This document shows positions 36,092-47,586 of a stretch of 64,000 nt of DNA, in pieces. Every line of letters begins with the position of its first letter. Positions within the stretch are counted from its first letter, which is position 1. The stretch covers positions 13,454,001-13,518,000 of the forward strand of contig OY783205.1 of assembly GCA_963678705.1 (NCBI GenBank), read 5' to 3'. The position numbers and the translations under genes are program-made. Below the pieces are notes generated by a model, which did no database searches, was not told where the DNA came from, and was given only the letters and a program-made list of their open reading frames with translations. The DNA comes from Panorpa germanica. Taxonomy: Eukaryota; Arthropoda; Insecta; Mecoptera; Panorpidae.

Positions 36092-36516
36092 ATGTTTAAA
36101 TAATAATATTTTTGGTTTTTAATTTTTAGCTAATAAGAAAAGGTACGTTTTCTGATAAACAGAATTAAATTACATATACCAAATAGTTGCCAATTTTCGA
36201 AAAAATATAAAATGTTTTTTTTTTTTTTTTAAAGAATTTGAAAATTAACGCTAGATTGGAGTTTCTTAAAAATTAATTATTAGAAATAGAAAAGTCTGCC
36301 GAAAATTCGATTTTCGACTTTATGATCGACTTTTCGAGTTTTTAGTCGATTTGTAAGAGTTTTAAGAATTATTATTTTCAAATATTTTTCTTTGATAAGA
36401 TTTTAACGAATAAATATTAAAAACATTTTTTATTTATTTTTATTTTGTAATGATATGTCACGTTATAATCTGTTACAATAAGTATGAACAATAAGTACCT
36501 ATGCTAAAAATGTAAA

Positions 36517-37219
36517 TTAACCTAGATAAGAAAAGGCCGTCCAGTGACAGCTATATCTATGGATAGCAATTAAAAACGTTGTAGTAGCTTTAACTTTTAA
36601 TTTTAGTTTTTTAAAGTTAGAAGTATGTTTATCTATTAAATTTAACTCTACACAGTTTGGATGATTGTTTAATGCCGAAGGATGGTTGATGAATTTGTTG
36701 CTTATGAACCACAGGATATCCCTAATAGTTTTTACTGTCCTTGACTGAAATCCTTGTAGTATTTGTATGTTTTTAAACACTAGATGTTCCCCAGAGTTCA
36801 CAGTCGTAAGTCCAGACAGGTTTCACTATCGTTTTATAAATTATTAGTTTGCTGCCATTGGATAAATGTGATTTGCGTTTAATAAGCCAGTGTAACTTTC
36901 TGCACTTAAGATGTAGCTGCCTACGTTTTTTCGTGACGTGGTTTTTCCTAGGTTAGGTGCCGATCTTAATTCATGCCTAGATACTTAGCCTGTTCACATT
37001 GTGGTATAATTTGTTCATTTAAACGCACAGGAGGACATGTGTTTCTACACAAAGTAACTGTAACATGAGTTGACTTCGTCTCGTTTACTTTAATTCGGCA
37101 CTTCTTTAGCCAGTTTTGAATCTCGTCCAGAATAGCTTGTGCTTGCTGTGATGCAACATCTGGAGTTTCATGTACAGCTAAATAAGATGTGTCATATGTA
37201 AAGTTGCTGTTGTTGTCTG
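36517..37219 (-). pseudogene. Jockey-like RT, C-terminal part (left of the minisatellite)
   Basis: Minus strand, reading from 37,219 down: a degenerate YxDD region (FTYDTSYLAVHETP), AILDEIQNWLKKCRIKVNET, KSTHVTVTLCRNTCPPV, AKYLG, then IIYKTIVKPVWTYDCELWG and NIQILQGFQSRTVKTIRDIL to a stop at 36,517. The order and motifs align block by block with the copy at 23.6-24.3 kb (for example WLKKWRIKANESKSTHVTF and YKTILKPIWT there). Frameshifts near 36,790-36,990 and an altered catalytic box make it non-functional. Confidence 0.75.
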
Positions 37220-39795
37220 ACTATTAGAGTGAAGGCCTTGTGAATCATCTGTCTTATTAGAGTGAAGGCCTTGTGAATCATCTGTCTTATTAGAGTGTAG
37301 GCCTTGTGAAACATCTGTCTTATTAGAGTGTAGGCTTTGTGAAATATCTGTCTTATTAGAGTGTAGGCCTTGAGAAACATCTGTCTTATTAGAGTGAAGG
37401 CCTTGTGAATCATCTGTCTTATTAGAGTGTAGGCCTTGTGAAACATCTGTTTTATTAAAGTGTAGGCCTTGTGGAACATTTGTCTTGTTAGAGTGTAGGC
37501 CTTGTAAAACATCTGTCTTATTAGAGTGTAGGCCTTGTGAAATATCTGTCTTATTAGAGTGTAGGCCTTAAATAACATCTATCTTATTAGAGTGTAGGCC
37601 TTGTAAAACATCTGTCTTATTAGAGTATAGGCCTTGTGAATCATCTGTCTTATTAGAGTGTAGGACTTGTAAAACATCTGTCTTATTAGAGTGTAGGCCT
37701 TGTGAAACATCTGTCTTATTAGAGTGTAGGCCTTGTGAAACATCTGTCTTATTAGAGTGTAGGCCTTGTAAAACATCTGTTTTATTAAAGTGTAGGCCTT
37801 GAGAAACATCTGTCTTATTAGAGTGTAGGGCTTGTGAAACATCTGTCTTATTAAAGTGTAGGCCTTGAGAAACATCTGTCTTATTAAAGTGTAGGCCTTG
37901 TGAAACATCTGTCTCATTAGAGTGCAGGCCCTGAGAAACATCTGTCTTATTAGAGTGTAGGCCTTGTTAAACATCGGTCTTAGTAGAGTGTAGGCCTTGA
38001 GAAACATCTGTCTTATTAGACTGTAGGCCTTGTGAAATATCTGTCTTATTAAAGTGTATGCCTTGTGAAACATCTGCCTTATTAGAGTGTAAGACTTGTG
38101 AAACATCTGTCTTATTAGAGTGTAGGCCTTGTGAAACATCTGTCTTATTAGAGTGCAGGCCTTGTGAAATATCTGTCTTATTAGAGTGTAGGACTTGTGA
38201 AACAGCTGTCTTATTGGAGTGTAGGCCTTGTGAAACATCTGTCTTATTATAGTGTAGGCCTTGTGAAACATCTGTCTTATTATAGTGTAAGCCTTGTGAA
38301 ACATCTGTCTTATTAGAGTGTAGGCCTTGTGAAACATCTGTCTTATTAGAGTGTAGGCCTTGTGAAACATCTGTCTTATTAGACTGTAGGCCTTGTGAAA
38401 TATCTGTCTTATTAAAGTGTATGCCTTGTGAAACATCTGCCTTATTAGAGTGTAAGACTTGTGAAACATCTGTCTTATTAGAGTGTAGGCCTTGTGAAAC
38501 ATCTGTCTTATTAGAGTGTAGGCCTTGTAAAACATCTGTTTTATTAAAGTGTAGGCCTTGAGAAACATCTGTCTTATTAGAGTGTAGGGCTTGTGAAACA
38601 TCTGTCTTATTAAAATGTAGGCCTTGTGAAACATCTGTCTTATTAAAGTGTAGGCCTTGTGAAACATCTGTCTTATTAGAGTGTAGGCCTTGAGAAACAT
38701 CTGTCTTATTAGAGTGTAGGCCTTGAAAACATCGGTCTTACTAGAGTGTAGGCCTTGAGAAACATCTGTCTTATTAGACTGTAGGCCTTGTGAAATATCT
38801 GTCTTATTAAAGTGTATGCCTTGTGAAACGTCTGCCTTATTAGAGTGTAAGACTTGTGAAACATCTGTCTTATTAGAGTGTATGCCTTGTGAAACATCTG
38901 TCTTATTAGAGTGTAGGCCTTGTGAAACATCTGTCTTATTAGAGTGTAGGCCTTGTGAAACATCTGTCTTATTGGAGTGTAGGCCTTGTGAAACATCTGT
39001 CTTATTATAGTGTAGGCCTTGTGAAACATCTGCCTTATTAGAGTGTAGGCCTGGTGAAACATCTGTCTTATTAGAGAGTAGGCCTTGAGAAACATCTGTC
39101 TTATTAGACTGTAGGCCTTGTGAAATAACTGTCTTATTAAAGTGTATGCCTTGTGAAACATCTGCCTTATTAGAGTGTAAGACTTGTGAAACATCTGTCT
39201 TATTAGAGTGTAGGCCTTGTGAAATATCTGTCTTATTAGAGTGTAGGCCTTGTGAAACATCTGTCTTATTAGAGTGTAGGCCTTGTAAAACATCGGTCTT
39301 ATTAGAGTGTAGGCCTTGAGAAACATCTGTCTTATTAGAGTGTAGGCTTTGTGAAATATCTGTCTTTTTAAAGTGTATACCTTGTGAAACATCTGCCTCA
39401 TTAGAGTGTTAGACTTGTAAAACATCTGTCTTATTAGAGTGTAGGCCTTGTGAAACATCTGTCTTATTAGAGTGTAGGCCTTGTGAAACATCTGTCTTAT
39501 TAGAGTGTAGGCCCTGTGAAACATCTGTCTTATTGGAGTGTATGCCTTGTAAAACATCTGTCTTATTAGAGTGTAGCCCTTGTGAAACATCTGTCTTATT
39601 ATAGTGTAGGCCTTGTGAAACATCTGTCTTATTAGAGTGTAGGCCTTGTGGAACATCTGTCTTATTAGAGTGTAGGTCTTGAGAAACATCTGTCTTATTA
39701 GAGTGTAGGCCTTGTGAAACATCTGTCTTATTAGAGTGTAGGCCTTGTAAAACATCTGTCTTATGAGAGTGAAAGCCTTGTTAGACATCTGTCTT
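37220..39795 (-). repeat. 33 bp minisatellite, about 78 units
   Basis: Tandem units of 33 bp; on the plus strand a consensus is CTTATTAGAGTGTAGG then CCTTGTGAAACATCTGT. Because 33 is a multiple of three, the minus strand stays open for long stretches (128, 373 and 359 codons, repeating an 11-residue MFHKAYTLIRQ unit), but this looks like a by-product rather than a gene. A variant set (AAGTGTATGCC followed by ATCTGCC) recurs at 38,054, 38,417, 38,812 and 39,142, spacing 363, 395 and 330 bp, showing a higher-order period of about 10-12 units. The array lies inside a Jockey-like RT. Confidence 0.95.
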
Positions 39796-40055
39796 GGAGA
39801 TATGAATAAAGTATCTTGTAGAATAAATGGGGCAGTGTCTTCTTTACTTTATAAAGCAGTCCTGCGTGTCATACTTTGTCAGACCCTGGTCAAAGACTGC
39901 TAAACAGTATTTCTTTTTGTCACAGTCCTCATTTATCACATTTACTACATACTCATATAGTTTACTACGTTTACTTATCACATTTACTACGTACTCATTA
40001 CTCATAACTTGTTCTATTGCAGTGTTCTGTTCCCGAAAACCAAACTAGTGTAACT
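39796..40055 (-). pseudogene. Jockey-like RT, upstream part (right of the minisatellite)
   Basis: Minus strand: FGFREQNTAIEQV (about 40,045), then NEDCDKKKYCLAVFDQGL and a frameshifted KYDTQDCFIK where relatives have a DKVWHEGLLYKL-type block, then SYLQDRCLTR at the edge of the array. The pieces match FGFRNKHGTVEQV and FLDIAQAFDKVWH of the copy at 24.5 kb. The SYLQDRC codons continue directly into the first 33 bp units. Confidence 0.7.
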
Positions 40056-40065
40056 AGTCACAATA

Positions 40066-41359
40066 GCGCATGGGCTGAAAAGTCCCGGGCCTAACACATA
40101 GATGGCGCTAGTTTTATTGCAGTCACCTCTTTTTTCAGTTAATACTAACCTTCAAAAAAAAAACTGTTAAAATTTCATGATATTCTATTCAATAGTTTGT
40201 GAGTTATTGTGCTAAGAGTGTGACGCTACTTTTATTATTTTCAAAACAATGGAACAAAAACAATTTCTTGTTTTAATTTTACACTGCTTCTTGATGGGAA
40301 AAAATACCGTTCAATCGAAGCAATGGCTTGAAAAGTGTTATGGGGACTCCGCTCCATCAGAAACAACAATAAAACGTTGGTTTGCTGACTTCAAACGTGG
40401 TTGTAGAGACACCGATGATGCAGAACGCAGTGGACGTCCAAATGAGGCGGTAACACCAGAAAACATAAAAAAAAATCCACAAAATTGTTTAGAATGATTG
40501 AATGAAAAGTGAAGTTGCGTGATTTAGCTGACATCGTAAAGATATCAAAAGAACGTGTTGGCTTTATATTGCATGAGCATTTGACTATGAGAAAGCTCTG
40601 TTCAAAGTGGGTGCCGCGTTTGCTTACTGTTGACCAAAAAACGAGAACGTGTTGATGATTCTGAGCAGTGTTTGGCCATGTTTAAACGTAACAAACCGGA
40701 ATTTTTGCGTCGATATGTGACAATGGATGAAACATGGATCCATCACTTCACTCCGGAATCAAAACGATCGTCATCTGAGTAGACAGCAACTGGTGAACCT
40801 CGTCCAAAGCGCCCGAAAGCACAACAATCGGCTGCAAAGGTTATGGCCTCGGTATTTTGGGATGTGCGTGGTGTAATATTCATCGACTATCTCGAGAAAG
40901 GAAATACCATTAACAGTGAATATTATATAGCGTTGTTGGAGCGTTTGAAGGCCGAAATCGCAAAGAAGCGACCGCATATGGCAAAGAAAAATATTTTGCT
41001 TCATCAAGACGGTGCGCTGTCTTCAAAACAATGGCAAAACTACATGAATTGAACTTCGAATTGCTCTCACATCCACTGTATTCGCCAGATTTGGCTCCAA
41101 GCGACTACTGCCTGTTCGCAGACCTGAAAAAAATGCTCGCTGGTAAGCAATTTCGCATGAATGAAGAGGTTATCGCCGAAACTGAGGCCTATTTTGAGGC
41201 AAAAGATAAATCGTTCTACAAAAGTGGTATTGAAATGTTAGAGCGGCGCTGGAATGATTGCGTTGCTCTTAAAGGAGATTACGTTGATGAATAAAGCTAA
41301 TTTTGAACCAAAAAAACTGTGTTTTCTTTGTTAGGCCCGGGACTTTTATGCCCATGTGT
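40066..41359 (+). mobile_element. Mariner transposon, 1,294 bp, intact ends
   Basis: Inverted ends: left GCGCATGGGCTGAAAAGTCC, right (inverted) ACACATGGGCATAAAAGTCC; both continue CGGGCCTAACA, about 30 bp in all. A TA dinucleotide flanks each end (40,064-40,065 and 41,360-41,361), the standard mariner target duplication. The length is typical of a full-length mariner. The transposase it carries is broken. Confidence 0.93.
40249..41294 (+). pseudogene. Mariner transposase, inactivated
   Basis: Begins MEQKQFLVLILHCFLMGKN, with the helix-turn-helix region GDSAPSETTIKRWFADFKRG and SGRPNEAVTPENIKK. A run of A near 40,470 shifts the frame. The HTH then continues in another frame as LADIVKISKERVGFILHEHL, followed by a further frame change near WVPRLLTVDQK. 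Catalytic residues are visible: first Asp in VTMDETWIHHF (about 40,720), second in LLHQDGALSS (about 41,005), third in SPDLAPSDYCLF (about 41,085), the D,D34D arrangement of mariners. Between the first two a TAG stop replaces a tryptophan codon (about 40,780), and a frameshift near 41,040 precedes the third Asp. It ends KGDYVDE with TAA at 41,292. Confidence 0.9.
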
Positions 41360-41361
41360 TA

Positions 41362-43583
41362 TATATCACAGCAAAACTACCTACTATGTGCATGAGTGTC
41401 TTGTGTGATTTTTAGTGATCGCCTAGGTGCTACAAGTGAAGAGTTTAGAAACGTATACTTGAATTAATAATATTGGTATTAAGCAATAAAAGCAAGTAAA
41501 TCAAAAGGTTTATGGACGTATGTATGTAAAACACTTTATTGTACATAAAACATTAATAGTATATTACAGACCGAGGAAAGAAAGTAGGACATTTTAACCG
41601 GCGTGTAAAACTGACTCCGTTAAAATTGGCAAACACGTGGACTGGAATATCTTACTTTCTTCGCTAGCGTGTATACTTTTTTTCACTATATTTGTAACTG
41701 AAATTATAAATTTCTCCCACTGTTTTGCGGAGAGGTTAGTACAGATGTCAAATTATCTCATTTATTTTCTCATAAGAGTAAAAAGCGCCTTTAAAGAATT
41801 CTTCAAGTAGTCAAACTTGTTTTGTTATGTACCAAACTCGTGAAGGCTTCTTTAAAGGACTCTCTTTGGCCTATATTCCTGTGGGGGGATGGTATCTCTA
41901 TATTTGGCAAGAAAACATCTGATTGACTATTGAACTTAAAGGATGATGATGATTATTCAAGAGAAATTAGTTTATCATATTTTGCTACTATTTTGAAGTA
42001 ATTTTCCTAAAACCCTATAACCCTACTTTGCTTTTTGTTACTTTCAGCGATATAACTGTTTATTTTCATGTGCTTAAATTGCTCTAAGAGCGGAACAAGA
42101 TAGGCCTTTTTTATCTTAATCACACAAAGATCGTAGTTATTGCGTTTAAGTATGTCAAAGGTTTCACAATAAGTACCATGTGGCAATAAGTCTTCCTTTA
42201 ATGCAGCGCTCCTAATTTTTAATATCTTTAGTGCTGACATGATCAAATATTTTAATAGAGAATGAAGTGAATGGGGTTTAATATGGCAGTTTTTATAAAT
42301 GTTTAATTGTAGCTTCAAATTGAATTTAAATAGGGTAATTATTGAGGGTTGCTCAATTTTGGTTGCTTAATGGTGTTTTCTACAACACCATTCCGAAAAA
42401 AATAGTTTTGAAATAAATTAGATCAAAGTTTTCAATATGCTATGGCTATAGATATATGCTAAAACGGCTGTGGAAACGAAGCTATCGGCAATACTCTTAA
42501 AATTACATTCTTAACAGACAATACTTTCGAAATATCAAAAATTTTAAAAAACGATTTTTTGAAAATTCTAGTCCCCCCTTAAATTTGTCTAACATGTACA
42601 ATGCGAAGTTGCGAGATTTTGTAAGGAAAGGATCAAGATGTATGATGGCATGTGGATATTAAACTAAAGAAAAGATGTTGAATAAGATAAGCTGGACACG
42701 TACCTGATTGTCTAGATTGTAGACTCGGATGGCAGTTTCTTCTTCGATAGTACAGCGGTATTGTGATATATATAATGTCGAAGAATTATTATTACTACAA
42801 TTATTATTTGTATAGGTAGTTGAATTAGGTAAAGAAAGTATTTATGCATGTGCATTTATATAGGATTGAAAAGGTTTGTGTTGGTACGATCTCACTTGAG
42901 TGTAGAAAATAATGAATGAGCTTAAGCCATAAATACGTTTAGGTAAAGGAGAATCAGAATATATTAGGGTGGGGGTAATAAGAATGATATAACAGATAAA
43001 TCTATCATTTCCAATAAGAAATATCAAAACAATTGTACTATGCTTTTGAACCATAGATGGTGCTAATGTTAGTTTTTGTCCAATTGTAATGGGTTTGCAA
43101 TACGCTTTTTTAAATGTGTTAGCAAAAGGCTGGTAAACTTCTTATCTTTGGTCAGATCTTTTAAATGTTATTTAAATATGTCTATTGGCTTTCACATTTT
43201 TTTCAAATACCGAAATTTTCTATATATATAAATTTCTGTTTTACCGCATAATTTTAAGTCAAAGTTATGACGTCACTCATTTACTATTGAAGGTTGTGAT
43301 GTAATAAGCCAGAGATAACGAACCTTTTTATGTGCGCGTGCTAGAAAATTACAAATATAATTTATCGGGTTTCTGACGTGCCGGACAGTTTTTAATTAGG
43401 GAAAATTGATAAAAATATAAGTGTTTTAGAACTTTATTAGGACAATTTCATAAATTTAATTGGCAGAGAGATCAAAAATTTTAAAACTAAGGAAAAATTT
43501 AATATAATTTTGGAATTTTTTTTAAGTTAGGTTAAAATTTTTAATTTTGTTTCCAAACCTTTATTAATAACAAATATTATAAT
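41362..43583. other. Non-coding stretch with one unrecognised small frame
   Basis: No recognisable gene. A 103-codon minus-strand frame at 42,007-42,318 (MKLQLNIYKNCHIKPHSL..., containing LKEDLLPHGTYCETFDIL) has no recognised domain and could be a fragment of a retroelement gag or chance. The rest is AT-rich. Confidence 0.35.
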
Positions 43584-43677
43584 AATTGTCTCATTACCAC
43601 CTTGCAGTTTCATATTTAATTCATTTAAGTGGGAACACAAGTCGATAAAGAACATGAGTCTTGAAATCCAAAATTCT
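43584..43677 (-). pseudogene. hAT-type transposase fragment
   Basis: Minus strand reads WISRLMFFIDLCSHLNELNM then KLQGGNETI. The (D)LxxHLNELNxKLQG motif is characteristic of hAT transposases of the GTF2IRD2/zinc-finger type. Only about 30 codons are recognisable and the neighbouring sequence is decayed. Confidence 0.55.
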
Positions 43678-44599
43678 GTCTTTCACTGCGTTTCTAGCCA
43701 AACGCATATCTTTTATTCTTTTGGTTTGTTTTCATTGTTTTTAAAATGTTCAAACAAAATTGGTATTCGCCAACAATAAATGGTTTTCCGTGTTGCCCAA
43801 TTACATTTGGAGCAACAAAAGATGCACCAAATATATTGAACGACTATTCATAAATAGGGAAGGAAACGAATATGATCTCACAAGATTATATTTTTTTGAT
43901 TCCTTTAACGGCGAAAGGGGCAAAATGACTATTTGAATTGTAAACATCTTTTTTAATATTGCAACTAATAATTACACAATAATAAACACTTGAGGTCCAC
44001 ATAGGTAGTTCGATATTTAATATTGACTTTTTGTATACATAGTACAGTTTTATACAAATGAACACATGGTTCATAAGCTCGTTGAAGTCTTAGCGCGTCC
44101 GCACACGACTCGACTGATTTGTAACGCGATCCCCAAACCGGTTGAGAATGTAATTGTGTTGGTACCTTGACTGTGTGATCTGGAACCTTTTAATAGGGTG
44201 TAATCGCATTAGCACTCTTTATCATAAGAGAAAGTTTATATTATTTTATTTATTATTACACCACTGAGCTGAAGATGTCTTTCATACGTTTGTATTCAAA
44301 ATATGTTTCATACGTCTGTAGATAAAAGTGTCTCCATAACTTAATTTACCTCTTTATAACCAATCATTTGCTCACATATGTAAGGTGAGACGGCACTATA
44401 GATACTGTCAACATTATAAGAAGTCGTCAGTGCTAGAACGGTGTTAAATAACAATTATTAATAAGTCCACTTTATTAACTATCACTATCATTGCCAGGAT
44501 CTCCTATCTGTATAAAAAAAAAATCGGTCTTGCTTTTTTATAATATTCCAGCATTGCGAAATCTTGTTTTCCACAGTCTATATGCAATTTCTTCAATAT

Positions 44600-45030
44600 G
44601 CCGCATCCACACTATTTAACAATTCTTGCCACATGGATAAAACATTTTTATATTTCGATCTATTTTTGCCAATGTTTTTGATATAAAATTCTTTACAGTT
44701 GGCCTGTACTAAGTCAATAGCGTTGAAATCGCAGTGATAAGGTGAAAGATGGATGCAATACTTTGTGACCATATTTCTTTACGATGCAGTGTTCATACAC
44801 TTTTGATAGAGGGTTTTCTTTAGTAAGAAATAATAGTTCGGTTTTTAGCATTTCTGATATGGTTGAGGTATTATTTTTTTGAAGATAAACAAGCAAATCG
44901 TTTTCTTTTTTCATATTGTATTACGTAGGGGTGTCAATATTTTTTAGAACAAAATTACTTGGAATGTTTGTAGCGTTATCCATGATCATTAAGAATGGCT
45001 CTTGCATATTGGGAATAAGTTGTTTTTTAA
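44600..45030 (-). pseudogene. DDE_3-type (IS630/Tc1-mariner-like) transposase relic
   Basis: Minus strand, from right to left: PFLMIMDNATNIPSNF, matching the second catalytic Asp motif (VMDNAxYH); KENDLLVYLQKNN, resembling the IxxWLxxxNI block; LKTELLFLTK; KVYEHCIVKKYGHKVLH; then in a shifted frame HLSPYHCDFNAIDLVQANCK, matching LPPYHCxLNPIELxWxxxK, which contains the third catalytic acidic residue (Glu in active relatives, here replaced by Asp). Several stops and frame changes; termini not found. Confidence 0.6.
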
Positions 45031-45344
45031 ACTATTTGTTGAACAATTCCTCATTCATATCACGGTAATCCAATATCTGACACTTTGTTAAAAGTATTAG
45101 TGACGCATTCTCCACTGAAATTAATTTGCAAATAATTAATATATCAAAATACTTTCTAAGTGCATAAATCTAAATATATTTTTACATTGAAAAATTTTGT
45201 CAATAAAAATTCTTCAAAGTTTAAATTTTCTTTTAAATTTGATACAATTAATAGAGAGAAAAAAGTGATATGCTTAGTTTGTGAAAAATTTAGAATAAAA
45301 ACAAAATAAACCAAAATAATATAATGAATTACTTTGCTTAGGAC

Positions 45345-45515
45345 TATCTTACGAGTAAGTTCTCACAATAACGAGATTTGACGAGACGAGACAAACGATT
45401 ACGAGACGGGAATAAAACTAAAACGATACCAATTTTTTTTTAAACTGACGAGAAGAGGCGAATTTGTGAAACTCTATCCTTATCTTGTCTCGTGTGAAGC
45501 CCTAGTCGTAAGAAT
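45345..45515. mobile_element. Possible short MITE
   Basis: Left TACGAGTAAGTTCTCACAAT and right (inverted) TACGACTAGGGCTTCACACG are imperfectly complementary ends around a stretch rich in GACGAGAC words. Target duplication unclear. Low support. Confidence 0.3.
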
Positions 45516-47530
45516 TTTTTGTTTTGGCGAAAAATGATAAGTACTTTTATAGAGCAATGAATTATCTTGGAATTTCATATAAAGCTTAGGAAATGAATCA
45601 CGTGCGAAGAATTTTGAAAAGTTGAATCCAAAAATCGCATAGAGCGTTGTATAGATAGAGGAGATGTCTATATTGTGTATTGTTCACAATTTACAAATAC
45701 ATATGGAATTAGTCGATAAGTGTATAGTCGTTCATGAAACTAACCAATATCTTTAAGAAAATATTTATAGGTTAGCATAATTAGTGTCACGGATATTATT
45801 ATTACATGATGCGTTGCGATTATTTCTCTCTCTAGGTCTTATTTTTCCACTGAACGTGCCATTTCGAACAGACCCAAGTTGTGATTAATAATTATAGGAA
45901 AATAAGAAAGGAAGCCCCGTTTAATTTACCTATAACATTTTTGTAGGTACATCAAGATTTCTTCAAGACGCCCCTGCTTCGTATTGTATTGGCCAGAAAT
46001 TAAATTTAACTGTTTGTATCCTCCAATCGTCATGTCCATGGAAACTTTAAATACTTATTGTGTGTCGTTGATTTTGTCACATGTAAAGTACTGCGCCGTA
46101 CTTAAGTTTGGTAGCGTGTTTCGTGAACAATTCGAAGTTGTGGATGTACATTTGCTGAGGCTCCAAGTGCTCGATGTTGACTAATTTTTAGACAACCAAA
46201 TCTCTATAATTGATTTACCATTGACTAAGAATTTAAGAACACTACAGTTAACTTGAAAACTGAAATGTTAACTTGAAATGTTTAGAAAATTTTGAAGACC
46301 TTCCTACTGCCATCAGCACACATTGTCATCGAATAGAGGTTTTAAACATACCCAATACCATTGTTAAATGAAGATGTGAAAACACTAAGCAGTTTGACCA
46401 CTTTGAGGTAACTTTAAATTAATTGCAGAGTAATTAAGGATGCAGTGTTGGAACGGTTATTTCAAGGCCATCCCGAGCTTCAGAAGCTATGCGCAATTTT
46501 AATAAAGCATTTTGGGAATGTTGGTTTGAGAAATTACCAACCTCAATTAAATCACTTAAATTAATTGCTCATGGTTCATAAAAGCCGATATTCTATTAAA
46601 ATAAATGAAAAATTGACAATTAGATTCACTTTACATATCAGTCGATTTAGAGCCTGAGCAGATGAGCATTTTAAGCAAACACACTACTTTCAAATCACTG
46701 CATATTGAATTTAAATGAGATGACTCAATGCGACAAATATCATTACAAAATAATCCACAACTTGTGAAGTGTGATGTAGTCACTTATTTAGATATTTACC
46801 GTTAACACTGAAAAAACTTAAACTAAACGAAAAATTTATATTTAGCCATTTTAAGAACTAGGACAATTAAAAAAAACTAAAATTTCTTTGACTGGTTGCA
46901 ACTTTTGTAGAATATAACAACGTGTTAAAAATCGAAAAACTGTCCTAATTTAGAAATTTTGGATTTAAATATAACGACAGATCTTTTAAAACTAGCAGTA
47001 GACCATCTTGTTAAGCAACTGCATTTAAAGAAATTAAGTATATTTTGTTCGTTAAACGTACTTCACACAGACTGTATAATCATTTTAAGGAGATGCAAAA
47101 CTTGGGAAACGGTTGGAATTATCATAACTGATCCAGAAAAAAATAAAGACTCTATATTACCGGTTCTGGTGAATGACACTCTAAGGGTAAAGTATCAACA
47201 CTAACAAAGCAGTTTTAAATTTTAAAAGACGCTGTACATTACTTATAATTAAGGTACAAATTAATCTAAACCAAATAATTGTTTGTGATTTGTTTATTCA
47301 TTGACTTCAAGAAGTTTTGATTTTAATACTTCAAGGAGCAGTTTGTCAGAATTATTGAAAGTATAGGGAATATAACAATAAACAGACTTTACCGACAGTA
47401 ACTTTGTCATTTGATGTTCATCGCAAGACAGTGGTATATACACATGAAGTTTAATTAAGTTAGTTTTACAATTAGTTTATCGTTATTATGTTTAAAAATA
47501 AAAAGCGAGATTTGTCTTATTACAACTGAG

Positions 47531-47586
47531 TTCGTTAAACGTACTTCACGCAGACTGTATGATCATTTTAAGGAGATGCAAAACTT
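47531..47586 (+). repeat. 56 bp exon 1 copy pasted into intron 2
   Basis: TTCGTTAAACGTACTTCAC... here matches 47,048-47,103 of the pseudogene's exon 1 with two differences. It is flanked by a near-direct repeat of about 40 bp (47,491-47,529 and 47,585-47,625, sharing GAGATTTGTCTTATTAC). Confidence 0.85.

Larger units (their letters stand above)
36215..40055 (-). mobile_element. Antisense Jockey-like LINE remnant split by a minisatellite
   Basis: A minus-strand, 5'-truncated Jockey-like element of the same family as the copy at 23.4-25.5 kb. A T run at 36,215-36,230 could be its poly(A) tail. The RT C-terminal half lies at 36,517-37,219 and an upstream RT piece at 39,796-40,055. Between them are 2.6 kb of 33 bp tandem repeats. 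A mariner begins 10 bp beyond its last recognisable sequence. No target duplication was found. Confidence 0.75.

Noticed and set aside
37579-38700. 373-codon repetitive protein frame
   Set aside because: A by-product of a 33 bp tandem repeat; the RT frame that seeded the array is a different one, and nothing suggests translation.
37220-39795. CRISPR array
   Set aside because: Units are contiguous 33 bp repeats with no unique spacers, inside a eukaryotic LINE.
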